DNA from: Tetrastigma voinierianum
Taxonomy: Eukaryota; Streptophyta; Magnoliopsida; Vitales; Vitaceae
Direction of reading: 5' to 3'
DNA length: 64,000 nt
Assembly: GCA_016808115.1 (NCBI GenBank)
Contig: JAEQBH010002444.1
Coordinates: 1 to 64,000 of the forward strand
Shown: positions 45,137 to 55,599 of the stretch, piece after piece
How the letters are laid out: each line of letters opens with the position of its first letter
Numbering within the stretch: position 1 is the first letter of the stretch
Notes under the pieces: model-generated
What the model was told of the DNA's origin: nothing
What the model saw: only the letters and a program-made list of their open reading frames with translations
Databases searched by the model: none
Made by a program: the position numbers and the translations under genes

Positions 45137-45309
45137 ATTGGTGACCTTTAAACCTTTTTGAATTTCATTGTTTAGAATATCAAGTTTTTTTTTTTTTTAC
45201 TCAGTAGTCACTGCTGGGCTGTTTTTATCATTACAGTCTTTTATTTTTTTTATTAACACTAATCTTCTTGGCAAGCCTTGTAGTTGTTCTTTGCTTTGTC
45301 TCTTTTTGT

Positions 45310-46960
45310 TTTACAAGTGTTTATGTACCACTGGGATAGAGATATATCAGGTAGACTGGAAAGAGTTAGTGCACCAATTGAGCAAAGTTTTGAAGTCAGT
45401 GTGCACAGTGAGCAAATGGATCCTCTACGAGGGTGGCAAAGTCGGCAAGCGGCTCCTATGAATCCAATGACTGTCTGCGAGATTGATGAGGACCACATCG
45501 CCCTCCACAGAGTTGAGTGCACGCTCTGCGTCATACCACACCTGCTAAGGATGGCGGTGAGACCTTATCCCCAGTGCCCCTACTTCAACTTTTCTTGGTA
45601 TGTAAAATGAAAATCCCATACACATCCGAGTTTTGAGGAAGTATGCATAACTTTAAGGAGGTCTGGCCAGAGTATGGATTGAAGTTGAAGCATTCTGTAC
45701 AACCCTCGAAAGCCAAAGCTGAAAATATGAAAGCAGTGCTGAGACCAAGAACCATTAGAGGCTGAGGCGGAGGCTATGATGATTTTAAAATTCTTGATGC
45801 TCTAAGACAATAATTTGAAGAGGCAATCTACCGTTTGCAGCCCATGACAATGAAAGGTTACCAGTCTTTGGGGAGGAGGTTCGCCAAACCATCAGGTGGT
45901 ATCCACATCATGGTTTCGATAATTGGATGCTGGTGAATCCCACTTCTATGGTGGTATGTCTCGACCATGACAACCTCTTGGAAACAATGTGTGGAGAGGG
46001 ACTTCACGAGCAGCACCTAGATGAAGCCATGGACTTTTGGGTATGTGGCTGAAACTTCCAGGGGATGGGATAGGCGAGCGAGGAGGTGGAGAAAATGAGG
46101 CCTTCGACCCGCAAAGGGGAGGCATTTTGCAACTGAGGGATATGGAGATGAAGCAGATATCGACCTTAGGTAGGAAGGTGGAAGAATTTGGAAGGAAAAA
46201 GGCTACATGGGGTCGGGTAGTGAGGCGAAATCCTGCACGGAATGACCCGTGCTTCAATTGCCAATCCCTTTGGTCACCTAGAAAGACAGCATCCCAGTGC
46301 TCCCTCGGTGGGGATTTTGATGAGCAATACCAGCTCCGTGGGCTACTTAAACCTGACCAGTGCCTTAGTATACATATAATCCCGGTGGAGGAACCACCCT
46401 AATCTCTCTTGAATCAAATCCCCACAACATGTGCTTTACGGTGCCAAACAACGATTTGATTCCTCATCTCAACCCGACCATCACCATCCTCATCCCCTCT
46501 CTTGAACAAGCTATTTTAAATTTGAAGCGAATTGGTAGGTGATTTTGTGGAAGAAGCGAGAATCAATTTACAATTAGCTCAGAGAATAGATACGTGGAAA
46601 ACACCTGAACAAAAATAGATAGGCTTGAAAGTAGCCTTAATCGGAGAATTGATAATCTACACTATTCCATCACTAGGATTACCAATCTCTTTGGAGTACA
46701 CAAGAAAGGAAGATTCCTTCCCGGACCTTTGCTTTCAATCGAAAGGGAGTCCGTGAAATAGGTTCTTCCGGCAACTCGAGGATGGATAGTAAAAGTATCA
46801 TCACTTTGAGAAGTGGAAAGAAATTGACAACCAATGCCCAAAGATTCTTGAAAAACCAAAAAGAAAAGGAAGCTAAGCTTGAGAATAATAATCGAGAAGA
46901 TTCAGTGAAGAAAAACATACCCCCTCAGTTTCCTCGAAGCACTTAGAGGCAAGAAAAAAA
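45310..46960 (+). pseudogene. Athila-like gag remnant with ITLRSGK motif
   Basis: The open stretch 45284-45610 follows a T-rich leader and may hold the gag N-terminus (RLERVSAPIEQSFEVSVHSE), though I cannot match it firmly. 46037-46402 is open but unrecognised. From about 46480, LEQAILNLKRIG and RLESSLNRRIDNLHYSITRI form a coiled-coil-like block also present in the minus-strand element (62300-62630). It is followed by IITLRSGKKLTTNAQRFLKN (46797-46856), the conserved Athila gag C-terminal motif. Stops and shifts break the chain; the frame at 46785-46947 is open. Confidence 0.65.
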
Positions 46961-47600
46961 TCACAAATCAAACTGAAATTTGGGAGGTGCTAAACAATGA
47001 AAGAGTCAAATATCACCACTCATAGCATGATTAGCGAGTCCCCAACATATGCAAAATTTTGAGGACACATTGCACGAGTCAAAGAGGGTTGGGCATTGAA
47101 AAGGAAGCCTTCCCCAACATAGCAGTCGGTGCCATCATTCGAGCTTGAAGACCCCAGATGAAATACAAGGATAGGATCCCCACAATATCGATCCAACATT
47201 GGGGACTTGCATGAGACCATGCTTGTTGGACTTGGGGGCCGGTGCCAGCCTCTGTTTCATACTCGGTATATACTTGAGTTGGGTTTGGGGAGCTTAAACT
47301 TTACCCGACATCCTCACATCCTTAGGCGATCGTCGGTAAAACCACAGGCATAGTTGAGGATGTATTGGTAAAGATTGGACAAATTCTACTATCTAGTGGA
47401 TTTTGTATGTGCTTGATACACGAACTATAGTTGGACCTCAATCTGTGCCAATCATCTGGAGGTATTTTGGCCCTTTGTGATAATCAATTAAAAATGGATT
47501 CGTAGCTACATTTGGCAACATGACATTTAGGCTGTTATTTCACTGTTGAACAACAACCTGGCGATGTGAGATGGAAGCAAGGGATCGGATGATTTACTAA
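46961..47600 (+). pseudogene. Athila-like protease remnant
   Basis: EIWEVLNNERVKYHHS near 46977-47025 and VPNICKIL near 47040-47062 are the usual lead-in. LLDLGAGASL at about 47222-47252 is the active site in the DLGAS form typical of Athila/Tat elements. VPIIWRYFGPL near 47445-47478 and VATFGNMTFRL near 47503-47535 match the C-terminal LGRPFLAT and FGNMT-type motifs. Frameshifts and stops lie between. No RT sequence follows, which is where the coding capacity of this element ends. Confidence 0.7.
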
Positions 47601-47880
47601 GTGATCCCTAGTGCAGGGAAACCAAATGCTCACAAACTGCAGGAAGAATTGGTGAAGAAAAGTGAAGCAGTTGATAGAGAATTGACTGCATCAATCACTC
47701 CTAAAAAGCCAATGATTCCCCCAGCACCACCAAGTGAAAGAAGCAAACATAAGGGTTGAGCATGAAGGCAGAAGCGCGGCACCTCCTTTAACGGCGTGAA
47801 GACTCCTCCTCCTTGATCCTCCATGAATGAAATTCCAGCCCTTTGACTGGTTTGGTCTCACGAGACAAGTGTAACTCAAA

Positions 47881-48035
47881 ATTTTGAATTTAGTTTAATT
47901 AAAGTCAATTTTTAGTTTATTTTATTTTTAGTTTTTTTTTATTTTAGTTTTTATTTATTTTAGTTTATTTTAGTTTTATTTTAGTTTATTTTACTTTATT
48001 TTATTTTATTTAATTGATTTTGTTTTATTTTTGCG
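47881..48035. repeat. T-rich low-complexity tract
   Basis: Tandem TTTTATTTTAG and TTTATTTTAGTT words over about 150 bases. Position after the protease and before the GC-rich block marks the switch from gag-protease to unrelated sequence. Confidence 0.85.
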
Positions 48036-48083
48036 GGGATAGATCTTGATGTAGGGCATATAGTCATTCTATAGTGTAAATTT

Positions 48084-49910
48084 TTGCTTATACGACTCTT
48101 CAACTCGAGGAGACCTTTCAAGTGCAAACAACTTTATAAAAGCCTCCCTGTTTCAATTCAAATTCTTGGACCTTCTCTGGCGCTACTGGTGGTGTGCCCC
48201 CCCTCCCGGGTGCCTGTTTACGCCTTTTTACACGCACATGTGTGGCTCGACCACGCACGTGCCTGCTTGCCACCTCTCCTTTGCCACAGCGCCCTTGTAG
48301 TCGCCCGACATCCTTGCACTCCACCCGAGCCACACGGTGGGCTAAAGGCGCCTGCCGCACGAATGGTCGCCTGCTCTGTGGCGTCGCGGACCTGCTGCGC
48401 CTCTGGGCGCCGACATCCTGCGCCGCGCCCCCAGGCTTCCATCGTGGTTCGCCCACGAAGCCCATCATTCTGACCCAGGTTCCGATCCCGGTACCCACGA
48501 GAGAGGGTGCGCACGTCAGAGCTGCCCATTTGCTCACTCGGCTCGGGTTCTGAGGAAAGCCTCCCACATTGGCCTGCCACGGCTATGTCTGGGGTCCACT
48601 TGCTTCTATTTCGAGAGGAGACTTGAAGCTACGAGGCCCCATCAGGCAATGCGGACCGGGTGGGACCTGGCCCCACGTCTCACGTGCGTCAGGACCGCCC
48701 CAGAGAGCCACGCCTTCCAGCGGGCGGACATCGGCCGGGAGTCTTCGCGGTCTAGGCCCAAGCTTACGCCTCCTCCAGTTGCTCCGAGTTCATCACCTCC
48801 GTTGTCCCCGGCTTCGAGGATCAGGCACCCGATGTTTAGCTACGATCTGATTCCGAGGGCGTGATCTTGGTGCGGGGCTTCCGCGGGAGTCATCACTACG
48901 ACATCTAGGCATTGACGGTGGACCCGAGTGATTTAAATTCGATGCGGTTGATCAACGATATTCCTTTGCTGCCATTCATGACTTGAAGCCAGTTTTTCTA
49001 TCCTGGTGTTGGTGCGGGTTTATCATACTACCAGCATCCAGGGGTGCGATCGATTAAACTGATTCGGCGCCAGAAGGCATACAGAATTTACTCAAGCGGC
49101 GGATATCACAACTTCGCCGACTACTAATGGATTGCGAATTGAATGTCTCGGCGGTGACTCAACAATCACCTAGAGAGATGGTTCGCTCTCTCATTTCGAA
49201 TCTGCAGTAGGGCTATCTTGGTGCTCTCGAGGACCCGCGTACTTGGACCAACTTTGTTCCGCCCGGCGTATATCGCCATAGCGTAGGGAGCTATACTGAG
49301 CTCATGCGAATATCCTAGGGTTCTGGTTCGTACTTAGACTTTATCATGACCGCTACTACACTTTGAAGTTGTAGTAAGGACTGGCACGTGAAGTTGTTCT
49401 ATCTTAAATCTTAGAAGTTCTTTTGTTGCCGGAGTCTTAAAATATCTGGATTTGAGACCATATCAGAAAACAGGCTGAGTTGTCCTCTGGTTTTGTCTCA
49501 AATGGTCTCTAATTAACCCATCCTTTATTCTATAGTAGCATGAGGAGGTCGTGGATGATATTCACAGAGGGTTTGCAGGGTGAGAAGCGACTGTTCGGTG
49601 AGGTGGAGGTGGAGAGGGACCATAGTTCCGTTGTCTCCTCGGTTCCACACTCTGCGCTCAAACCTCAGAGGCGTGTGTCTCACCGCGGGGCCACGGAGGC
49701 ACATCCACAGTACTTCGGGGATTTCTGGCTGTTTGGATCAGTGCCTGTGGCCAGTAGACGGATGGTGAGCCGAGGTCACTCACGTGAGAATCACGCCATG
49801 CTTCTTTAGATTGAGCCACGTCAATCTATGGGTGGGTTCAGCCACAGCCACTGCTGAGTCAGTCTCACACACACTCGCCGTGTCTTGTTTCCGGCTGTGG
49901 ATGTGCTGTG
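48084..49910 (+). other. GC-rich block of unknown origin inside the Athila-like element
   Basis: Composition rises sharply from about 48180 to 48880 (runs such as CCCCCCCTCCCGGGTGCC), and long open stretches appear on both strands (48084-48473, 48194-48553, 48118-48567 minus, 48218-48580 minus). Overlap on both strands reflects high GC, not several genes. The plus-strand stretches 48569-48864 and 49540-49809 have no recognised domain. The block stands where RT and integrase would normally be. It could be a captured host fragment, an element-specific extra ORF, or decayed pol beyond recognition; I cannot decide. Confidence 0.4.
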
Positions 49911-50499
49911 TGATGCATGATTTGGATCCATGAGTCTACACCACCAGTGGGTGTTACTCACTTCTCAACACCGATCCTACCGATTCAGGAGACACGGTTA
50001 TACTTTAGTTGGGGGAAAAGTTAGAGTTGAGTATCTTATCATATTTTATTTTGTTTCAGCTTTTTATGACTACTGTATTTTATATGAATTGTTTGACATG
50101 TATGTGTTATTGATAGTAGGCAATGATCTTGTTGCATAATTAGTATATTGTGTTTAGCTGCTCATTAGCTTGTACTAATACTTTCGTTATATCAAAAGCT
50201 TTATAGCGATATTTATTTCCTACCTTTTGCAGCATTTTCTCTTATATTTTTTGTGTTGCTCCACGGGTTGAAAAAATTGAAACTTGTATGCTACCATAAT
50301 GCTAGAATAGTTCCATGCATGATTAAGTTTTTGGTTGGTTGAGATTCCAAAGTATTCAACCTTGTTCATCCAACTTATTTAATGCACCACAGTGCACATG
50401 GTTTCCTTCGATAGGTTGAAGGCATTCTTACTTTACTTTTACCAAAGCAGGCCTTAGATTGGATTTGGCTGACCCATAATAGGTTTTATGTTACCCACA

Positions 50500-51219
50500 A
50501 ATGAGACCAATGAAGTCACAGCCCAGAAAAAGAAAAAGAAAAGAAAGGAAAGAATGGAAGAGTTCGACACTTTACCCCTTGAAACCGAACACGGTCAGGG
50601 TATATGGCGAAATCCTTTGGCTTGGGTGCGCCCAGGCCCAGTTGGTTAGGAGTCCACTGGGCTTGGTGTTCCCTTCATGGAATTTGGATGGGGTGTTCAT
50701 GAGTTGTAGGTGTTAGTTCTGAAATCATTCGAAGTTAATTGGCTTTGAAGTTAGTGGTAGATCAAGATCTGTACTGACTTGATGCAAGCCTTAATTGGTT
50801 GGGAGTCATCGGTGGACCCAGATTACACGGACTTTGGTGAAGTCAGGTTTGGCATTTGCCCTGGCTATTAAAGTGAAATAGTGTGATCTCACTAGGTTGG
50901 TCATCAGTTTAAGGTCCTGGCAGTAGCTTGATTGGGAGGGAGGGATAGCTTAGCGACTTATTGGATTCAGAAGCCGGTTACCCTGAAAACTACTTAGTTT
51001 TTTGGTGGAGATTCAGGATTAACTATTGGAATTGATCTTTGAAACTTGTTCCTATGTAGCAATTGTTCCTCTCATGATGGTTTTTATAGGGGTCAAATTT
51101 TTCATCTTGGGGTAGAGCCTCCTTATACACACACTTTTGAGCCAGGCTGTACCTTTTTGCAGCATAGCATATCCTTTATTATTTTAGCATTGCTAAGGGA
51201 CTAGCAATGTGTCGGTGAG
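50500..51219 (+). other. 3' untranslated region of the Athila-like element with repeated GGTTGGGAGTC motifs
   Basis: A purine tract (about 50518-50555) is followed by CCCAGTTGGTTAGGAGTCC (near 50637) and CTTAATTGGTTGGGAGTCA (near 50790), with further similar words to about 50945. The minus-strand element has the same layout: a purine tract near 60905-60960 and CCAACTGGTTGGGAGTCA and CCCAGTTGGTCAGGAGTCA on its minus strand near 60815 and 60670. It ends in the hairpin at 51188-51209 before the LTR. Confidence 0.65.
51188..51209 (+). ncRNA. conserved hairpin next to the 3' LTR, purine-rich loop
   Basis: Stem CATTGCTA and TAGCAATG (8 bp) with loop AGGGAC, ending 10 bases before the LTR start at 51220. 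Exactly the same 22 bases occur in the minus-strand element at 60270-60291, 8 bases from its LTR, although the flanks differ. The purine-rich AAGGGA at the loop may be the polypurine primer. Confidence 0.6.
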
Positions 51220-52529
51220 TGTGATTAATTTTAAAATTTTATTTTGAGTCCTATTTAAGATGGGTTTAAATTGCTTTGTGTACTAAATATGTCTTCAGAT
51301 TGACATGTGGTCCCTTTAGTACTATTGATTTTGTTTCGAGGTTGTTTTTGGTGGTTATGGTTTCGTAAACCTTTACCATCTGTTCAAGCTTGGCATGAAG
51401 TGGTGATATATGCGGGGTTCGTGGCATGGACATTGTATTTCATCAAGCACAGGATGAAGAAATATGGGCTGGAAGATGCATAATGTATTGAAGGAACGGG
51501 AAGCAATAGGGAGGAGAATGGCATTTAGTGGAACACTGTATTTTGCAATGATAAGCGAGTACAGCTATGCTTGAAAATTCTGTGCACTCAGAAACCATCT
51601 GCAAGCATGTTTTGTGATTTAAGCGACTCCGTTTTGATTAATTCCTCTTTTTCCCCTCAAATATGAATCTCATATTATTAGGATAGTTTGGTATTTTCAC
51701 TTTATGGTTTATAAGCCATGTTATGAGTATTTTGTAACCTAACTTTTCATAGACATGAATTTCATTCAGCCCTGTTTGGTTCTGTTTCTCTTTTCTCTGC
51801 TTTCCTGCGTTTTCTAGGCTGCAGGCACCTTTGAGGATGACTCTGCAAGGATGTTAAACTAAGCCTCGAAAACCTTAGAAGAGGAGGGTTTGCTAAGTTA
51901 GTTGATCTTGGGTTTGCGGTGTTCTCTGTTTTAATGAAGCGGATATTTGTATTTGTGTTTCAAACTTTCAAAACTAGGTTTAAATGCTATTTAATGTATT
52001 TTCTTTAATTAGCTGCAGTGCTTTAGGGTTGATGTATTCTTGTGCTAGATACAGACATCCATTAGATGTCATTTACGAGCCACTTTGAAAGTAGTTAAAT
52101 GCTTTTATTTTCAACCAGGGAACATAAATGCTCGTAAATGCTATGGTTGAATAGGAATGTTACTAAGGGTTAGTTTTAAAGTTAAACAAAGATCCGATTT
52201 GAAATGACTATATTTCATTTCCATAATGCAGGAAATAACCGGTTTTCACAACCCCATCATGGAACTAGTGACTAAAACTGAGTCTTCTTTACATCTTATT
52301 TTAAACTGCTTTCAGTTAGCTTAGTGACAACAACAAGCACACTTTTTATGCAAATCTTAAAATCGAAATGAAAGCCTCACCATTTTGAATCATTATGCAA
52401 GTAATTTGTAAGACAAAAACCCATCCACAGTATTTGATCCTAGAGGCGCTATCTGCGATGGCGTTCTGTCTGGCGATAGGAACAACAAATTATAAATTTA
52501 GTTGATTCGGCACCCCTCTTTGTGCGCGA
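51220..52529 (+). repeat. 3' LTR of the plus-strand Athila-like element
   Basis: It starts TGTGATTAATTTT and ends CTCTTTGTGCGCGA, 1310 bp. TTTATAAG at 51708-51715 replaces the TATATAAG of the other copies. It matches 43660-45060 along its length, but the palindromic array upstream of the TATA box is largely lost (about 51530-51600). Confidence 0.85.
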
Positions 52530-52654
52530 ATCGGTGTAAACGTATTCTCGATTGTTGTTGCATGTAGTTCCCATGCATGTAACATGAGATATTATGCGGT
52601 GACATTGTGTGCATGTGCAGGGTCATCAGCATTAAACGGGTGTGAGTGCATGAA

Positions 52655-52860
52655 TAAAATGGGTATTCGGAGGGTTGTCTAATAAATTATATCGAAGGTT
52701 TGTCCAATGAACTCTATCGGAGGGTTGTCCAATAAGGGGTTCTCGGAGATGGTCCAGTGGTTCGGTACTCGGAGGTCATCCAGTGGTTTACATAATTCGG
52801 GAGGAGTTTGTCCGATTGTCTTAAAATGGCTTCGGAGGTTATGCGATATCTCGAGGTTGT
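52655..52860. repeat. tandem units of about 25 bp in the chromovirus LTR
   Basis: ATCGGAGGGTTGTCCAATAA and ATCGAAGGTTTGTCCAATGA type units, about seven copies with decay (CTCGGAGATGGTCCAGTGG, ACTCGGAGGTCATCCAGTGG). Confidence 0.75.
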
Positions 52861-53552
52861 TCGATGAGACAGCAAAACAAAAAACAAAAGCTTTTGTTTC
52901 AAACTAGATATCTTACATGGAAAATTGCATGTATGAGAGAATTCGATGAATTTGGGCATAACATAGACATTCATATAGGAATGCTTGGACTATATGAATG
53001 TGTGAATAATTTTGGATTCATGGCTGCATGTGCATAGGTGGGGGTAGCCCTTGTAGGAGATTGCCTGGAAGCTCACCAGTTGTGGGGAAAAATATTTAGT
53101 CTTTGGAGATTTTCAAGAGGCACTTAGCGGGATTCTTAGTTGAGAGGAAAGATCTGAGTAAACTGTGTGTTCTTTTGTAAAGTACAGGTAGGAAGCCCAG
53201 TTTTTGTTTCATGAAGCTGTTAAGTTTTGTACTTGATGTAGTAAGTGTAATTAAACTCAGTTATATGTTTAATACAATTTGGTAAGGATTGTGTCTTGCC
53301 TTGAAGAGGGATGTTGGGTTAACGTCGAACCGTAGGAAGTGGCTCTATTTCGTCCTATGTATTAATGCTTCAGACTTGTTTTAATTTGGGAAGTAAAAGA
53401 TATTTTGGCCTATTTCCTTCTGGTAAGTGGCATTTATCAGTAAGTTTGATGTAGGCTTTCGAATCACCCAAATCGGACCTCTACAGCTCAAGTTATGGCC
53501 TTTTTACTCGAAAGGGTCTGAAAGGATGAGTTGTGGCCGAGCTCTTCTGGCC

Positions 53553-53790
53553 GAGCTGACCTCTTTGGGCAGAGCTGAGCTCTCCTAGATGAGCTGACCT
53601 CTTTGGGTAGAGCTGAGCTCTCCTGGATGAGCTGACCTCTTTAAGGCGCTGAGCTCTCTTGGATGAGCTAACCTCTTTGGCTGGATGAGCTGACCTGCTG
53701 GGCGGCCCGAGGCTCTTACGGCCCAGACTGACCTCTTTGGGCGAGTTGGGCTCTTACGGCTGGAGCTGACCTATTTACCTTGAGAGGTGA
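53553..53790. repeat. 38-bp tandem array in the chromovirus LTR
   Basis: Units starting GAGCTGACCTCTTTGGG at 53553, 53591 and 53629 are spaced exactly 38 bp; three to four decayed units follow. AGCTGAGCTCTCCTGGAT is the second half of the unit. Confidence 0.85.
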
Positions 53791-54582
53791 GCTCTTAGCG
53801 GCTTCAGCGAGGGGATGAGATGTGTATGGTGAGCTTAAGGATGAGTTGTGTGGCGAACTGGTGCCTTCTTTGGTGGAAAATAGCCTGGCCAGAGAACTCG
53901 GCAGAATGAGCTCGGCTATGCCAACTTCGGACGACCATAACTTTCTTGTCCAAAGTCCGTTTCACGCGTTCGTAGACTCTATGGAAATCCCTTTGAGTCT
54001 AGAATCCATCCATATATGGATCAATATAATCTGGGCTCATATTGTGTTAGAAAGAGATGAAAGACAGTAGGTACTGTCGAGTTAATAATCGGTTCTTGCT
54101 CATGTGAAATAGCAAGGATGATATACTTCCTCATCGGAGATCCCAGTTTAAAGATTCTGAAGTCTATGAAGCTCACTTGGTCTAGAATCTTCGACCTACA
54201 TTGGATGGCATTTAGTGCTCATTTGTGCCAGATCCGACCTCATAGGCCAGAGCTGACCTCGTCTAGGGAATGAGCTCGGCAACGCCAACTTTGGATGACC
54301 ATAACTTCACCGTCGGAAGTCTGTTTTTTGTTCTTAGTTCTATGGAGCTCTACAGGTCTAGAATCTAACCATATTATTGTAGATGGAATTTGATGCTCAC
54401 ATAGTTTCTGAAAAGTTGATCATTGCACTAAGTGCACTAATTACTAGAATCTTGAATGAAAGAGACCGTTATGTGTCATTGCTTAATAATTGAGTGACAT
54501 GTGAATATGTGTAGTAAGTACATTATATAGCTTGTTGGGAGTTACACAGTGGAAGAAAAACCAGGTTTAGGGGGTGTCACGA

Positions 54583-54600
54583 CTTGGTATCAGGCCCTAG
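54583..54600 (+). other. primer-binding site of the chromovirus
   Basis: CTTGGTATCAGGCCCTAG follows the LTR end GTGTCACGA. TGGTATCAG matches the initiator tRNA-Met complement; the next bases have diverged. Confidence 0.85.
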
Positions 54601-54868
54601 GTTTATAAATACCTAGTGTTGAGCGGCTTGATACTAACGTTAACGATTCCAAGTATCGGGAAAGTTTAGGTACATGATTACCTTGGGATAAATGGGCATG
54701 GGTTTAGATCATACGCCGATTTGTGCATTATGATGAATTGTTGTGATATTATGCTATATATTGAGATATATGCTTAGTGGTAAGTATATGGGAAGTATTG
54801 ACACTAAATTTGAGGTTCTTATGTAGGGTAAATAAATAAATAAATAAATAAATTGCTATTTGATATGT

Positions 54869-55599
54869 AGATGGCAAGTCAAGGAAGGGACGTGAGAGGG
54901 TCGCGCAGACCTGCTTGTTTTTATCAACAAAGCCTTTATAAGGCCACGGGTGCTGCGTTCTTGCCATTGCAGGCTGGTGCGGGTTGGGGGTGAGGAGGGC
55001 CAGAATAACCTCAGGTTTATGGCACATCATCCTCCGGCATTTACAAGGAGGACTGATGATAGTGGACCATTGGTTCCGACAGGTTGAGAGAGTTTTGGAG
55101 GCTACATGGAAATACCTCAGGCGTTACAAAGATCGGACTAGCTACTTTTGGTAGAGATTGAGTCTTGTGGGACTAGGTTAAAGCCTCAAAAATTTGGGCA
55201 ATGACATGGGAGGAGTTTAGAGAGCTCTTCATGGGCAAGTTTTCCCGGCATCTTCTAGACATCTAAGGCGAGTTCGCCGGTTGGCGGGAGCTGATAGCCC
55301 CGTGCTCGATGCGTGGCTAAGTTCTGAGAAATAGCGCATTTCGAGGGATGATTATGTGGCCTCGGACATGACGAGGTGAAAAGTTCGAGGATGGTTTGAA
55401 ATTGTCCATACAGGGCAAGATTGTGGGAATTCTCACGTAAGACATAGATTCTATGGATTGGGACGGCTTTATTATAGAAGAGATAGATGATGCAGGCATT
55501 GAGAATCTGGTCTTTGGTGGTAGCGGAAGGAGGGCCGGCCTTCTTCGAGCTCGAGGAAGAAGGAAAGGACTTACCACATCTGGGGTTTCAGGGACAAGG
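54869..55599 (+). pseudogene. chromovirus gag, first part
   Basis: A start codon at 54870 gives MASQGRDVRGSRRPACFYQQ, at a reasonable distance from the PBS. Later, after stops and shifts, AHHPPAFTRRTDD near 55021-55060 and TWEEFRELFMGKFSRHLL near 55205-55260 are the conserved gypsy gag body (normally P-F-G--D and W-EF--F). The final arginine/serine-rich region (GRRAGLLRARGRRKGL, 55525-55575) leads to the zinc-knuckle segment, which is on the other side of the inserted solo LTR at 57212. Confidence 0.75.

Larger units (their letters stand above)
43660..52529 (+). mobile_element. Athila-like Ty3/gypsy element lacking RT and integrase, plus strand
   Basis: LTRs at 43660-45060 and 51220-52529 enclose a PBS-type sequence, gag with the ITLRSGK motif, an Athila-type protease with DLGAGASL, then a T-rich stretch, an unrecognised GC-rich segment and a conserved 3' region ending in a hairpin. 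No RT, RNase H or integrase motif was found between 47600 and 51219, so pol is deleted or replaced. It lies inside the 5' LTR of the chromovirus. Flanking 5-mers TACAG and ATCGG do not match, so the target duplication is decayed or an LTR limit is off by a few bases. Confidence 0.8.
52530..54582 (+). repeat. second part of the chromovirus 5' LTR
   Basis: It ends in TTTAGGGGGTGTCACGA directly before the PBS, like the GGGGCGTCACA end of the related non-autonomous element. Two tandem arrays and a dispersed duplication of about 110 bp lie inside (53905-54018 and 54266-54373, sharing AATGAGCTCGGC and CCAACTT-GGA-GACCATAACTT). Open stretches 52707-52907 and 53822-54070 are products of repeats. Confidence 0.7.

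Noticed and set aside
45168..45461. ORF with hydrophobic start as a signal peptide or membrane protein
   Set aside because: The hydrophobic residues come from a T-rich untranslated leader; the likely gag frame starts further downstream.
48118..48580. Long overlapping ORFs on both strands (120-149 codons) suggesting a gene
   Set aside because: They coincide with high GC, overlap in several frames on both strands and show no domain, so open length alone is not evidence.
51220..52529. Reading the LTR as a solo LTR independent of the one at 43660
   Set aside because: The interior between them carries Athila gag, protease and a conserved 3' region ending at this LTR, so they form one element.
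43655..52534. TACAG / ATCGG as a target duplication of the plus-strand Athila-like element
   Set aside because: The 5-mers do not match, so no duplication is claimed.
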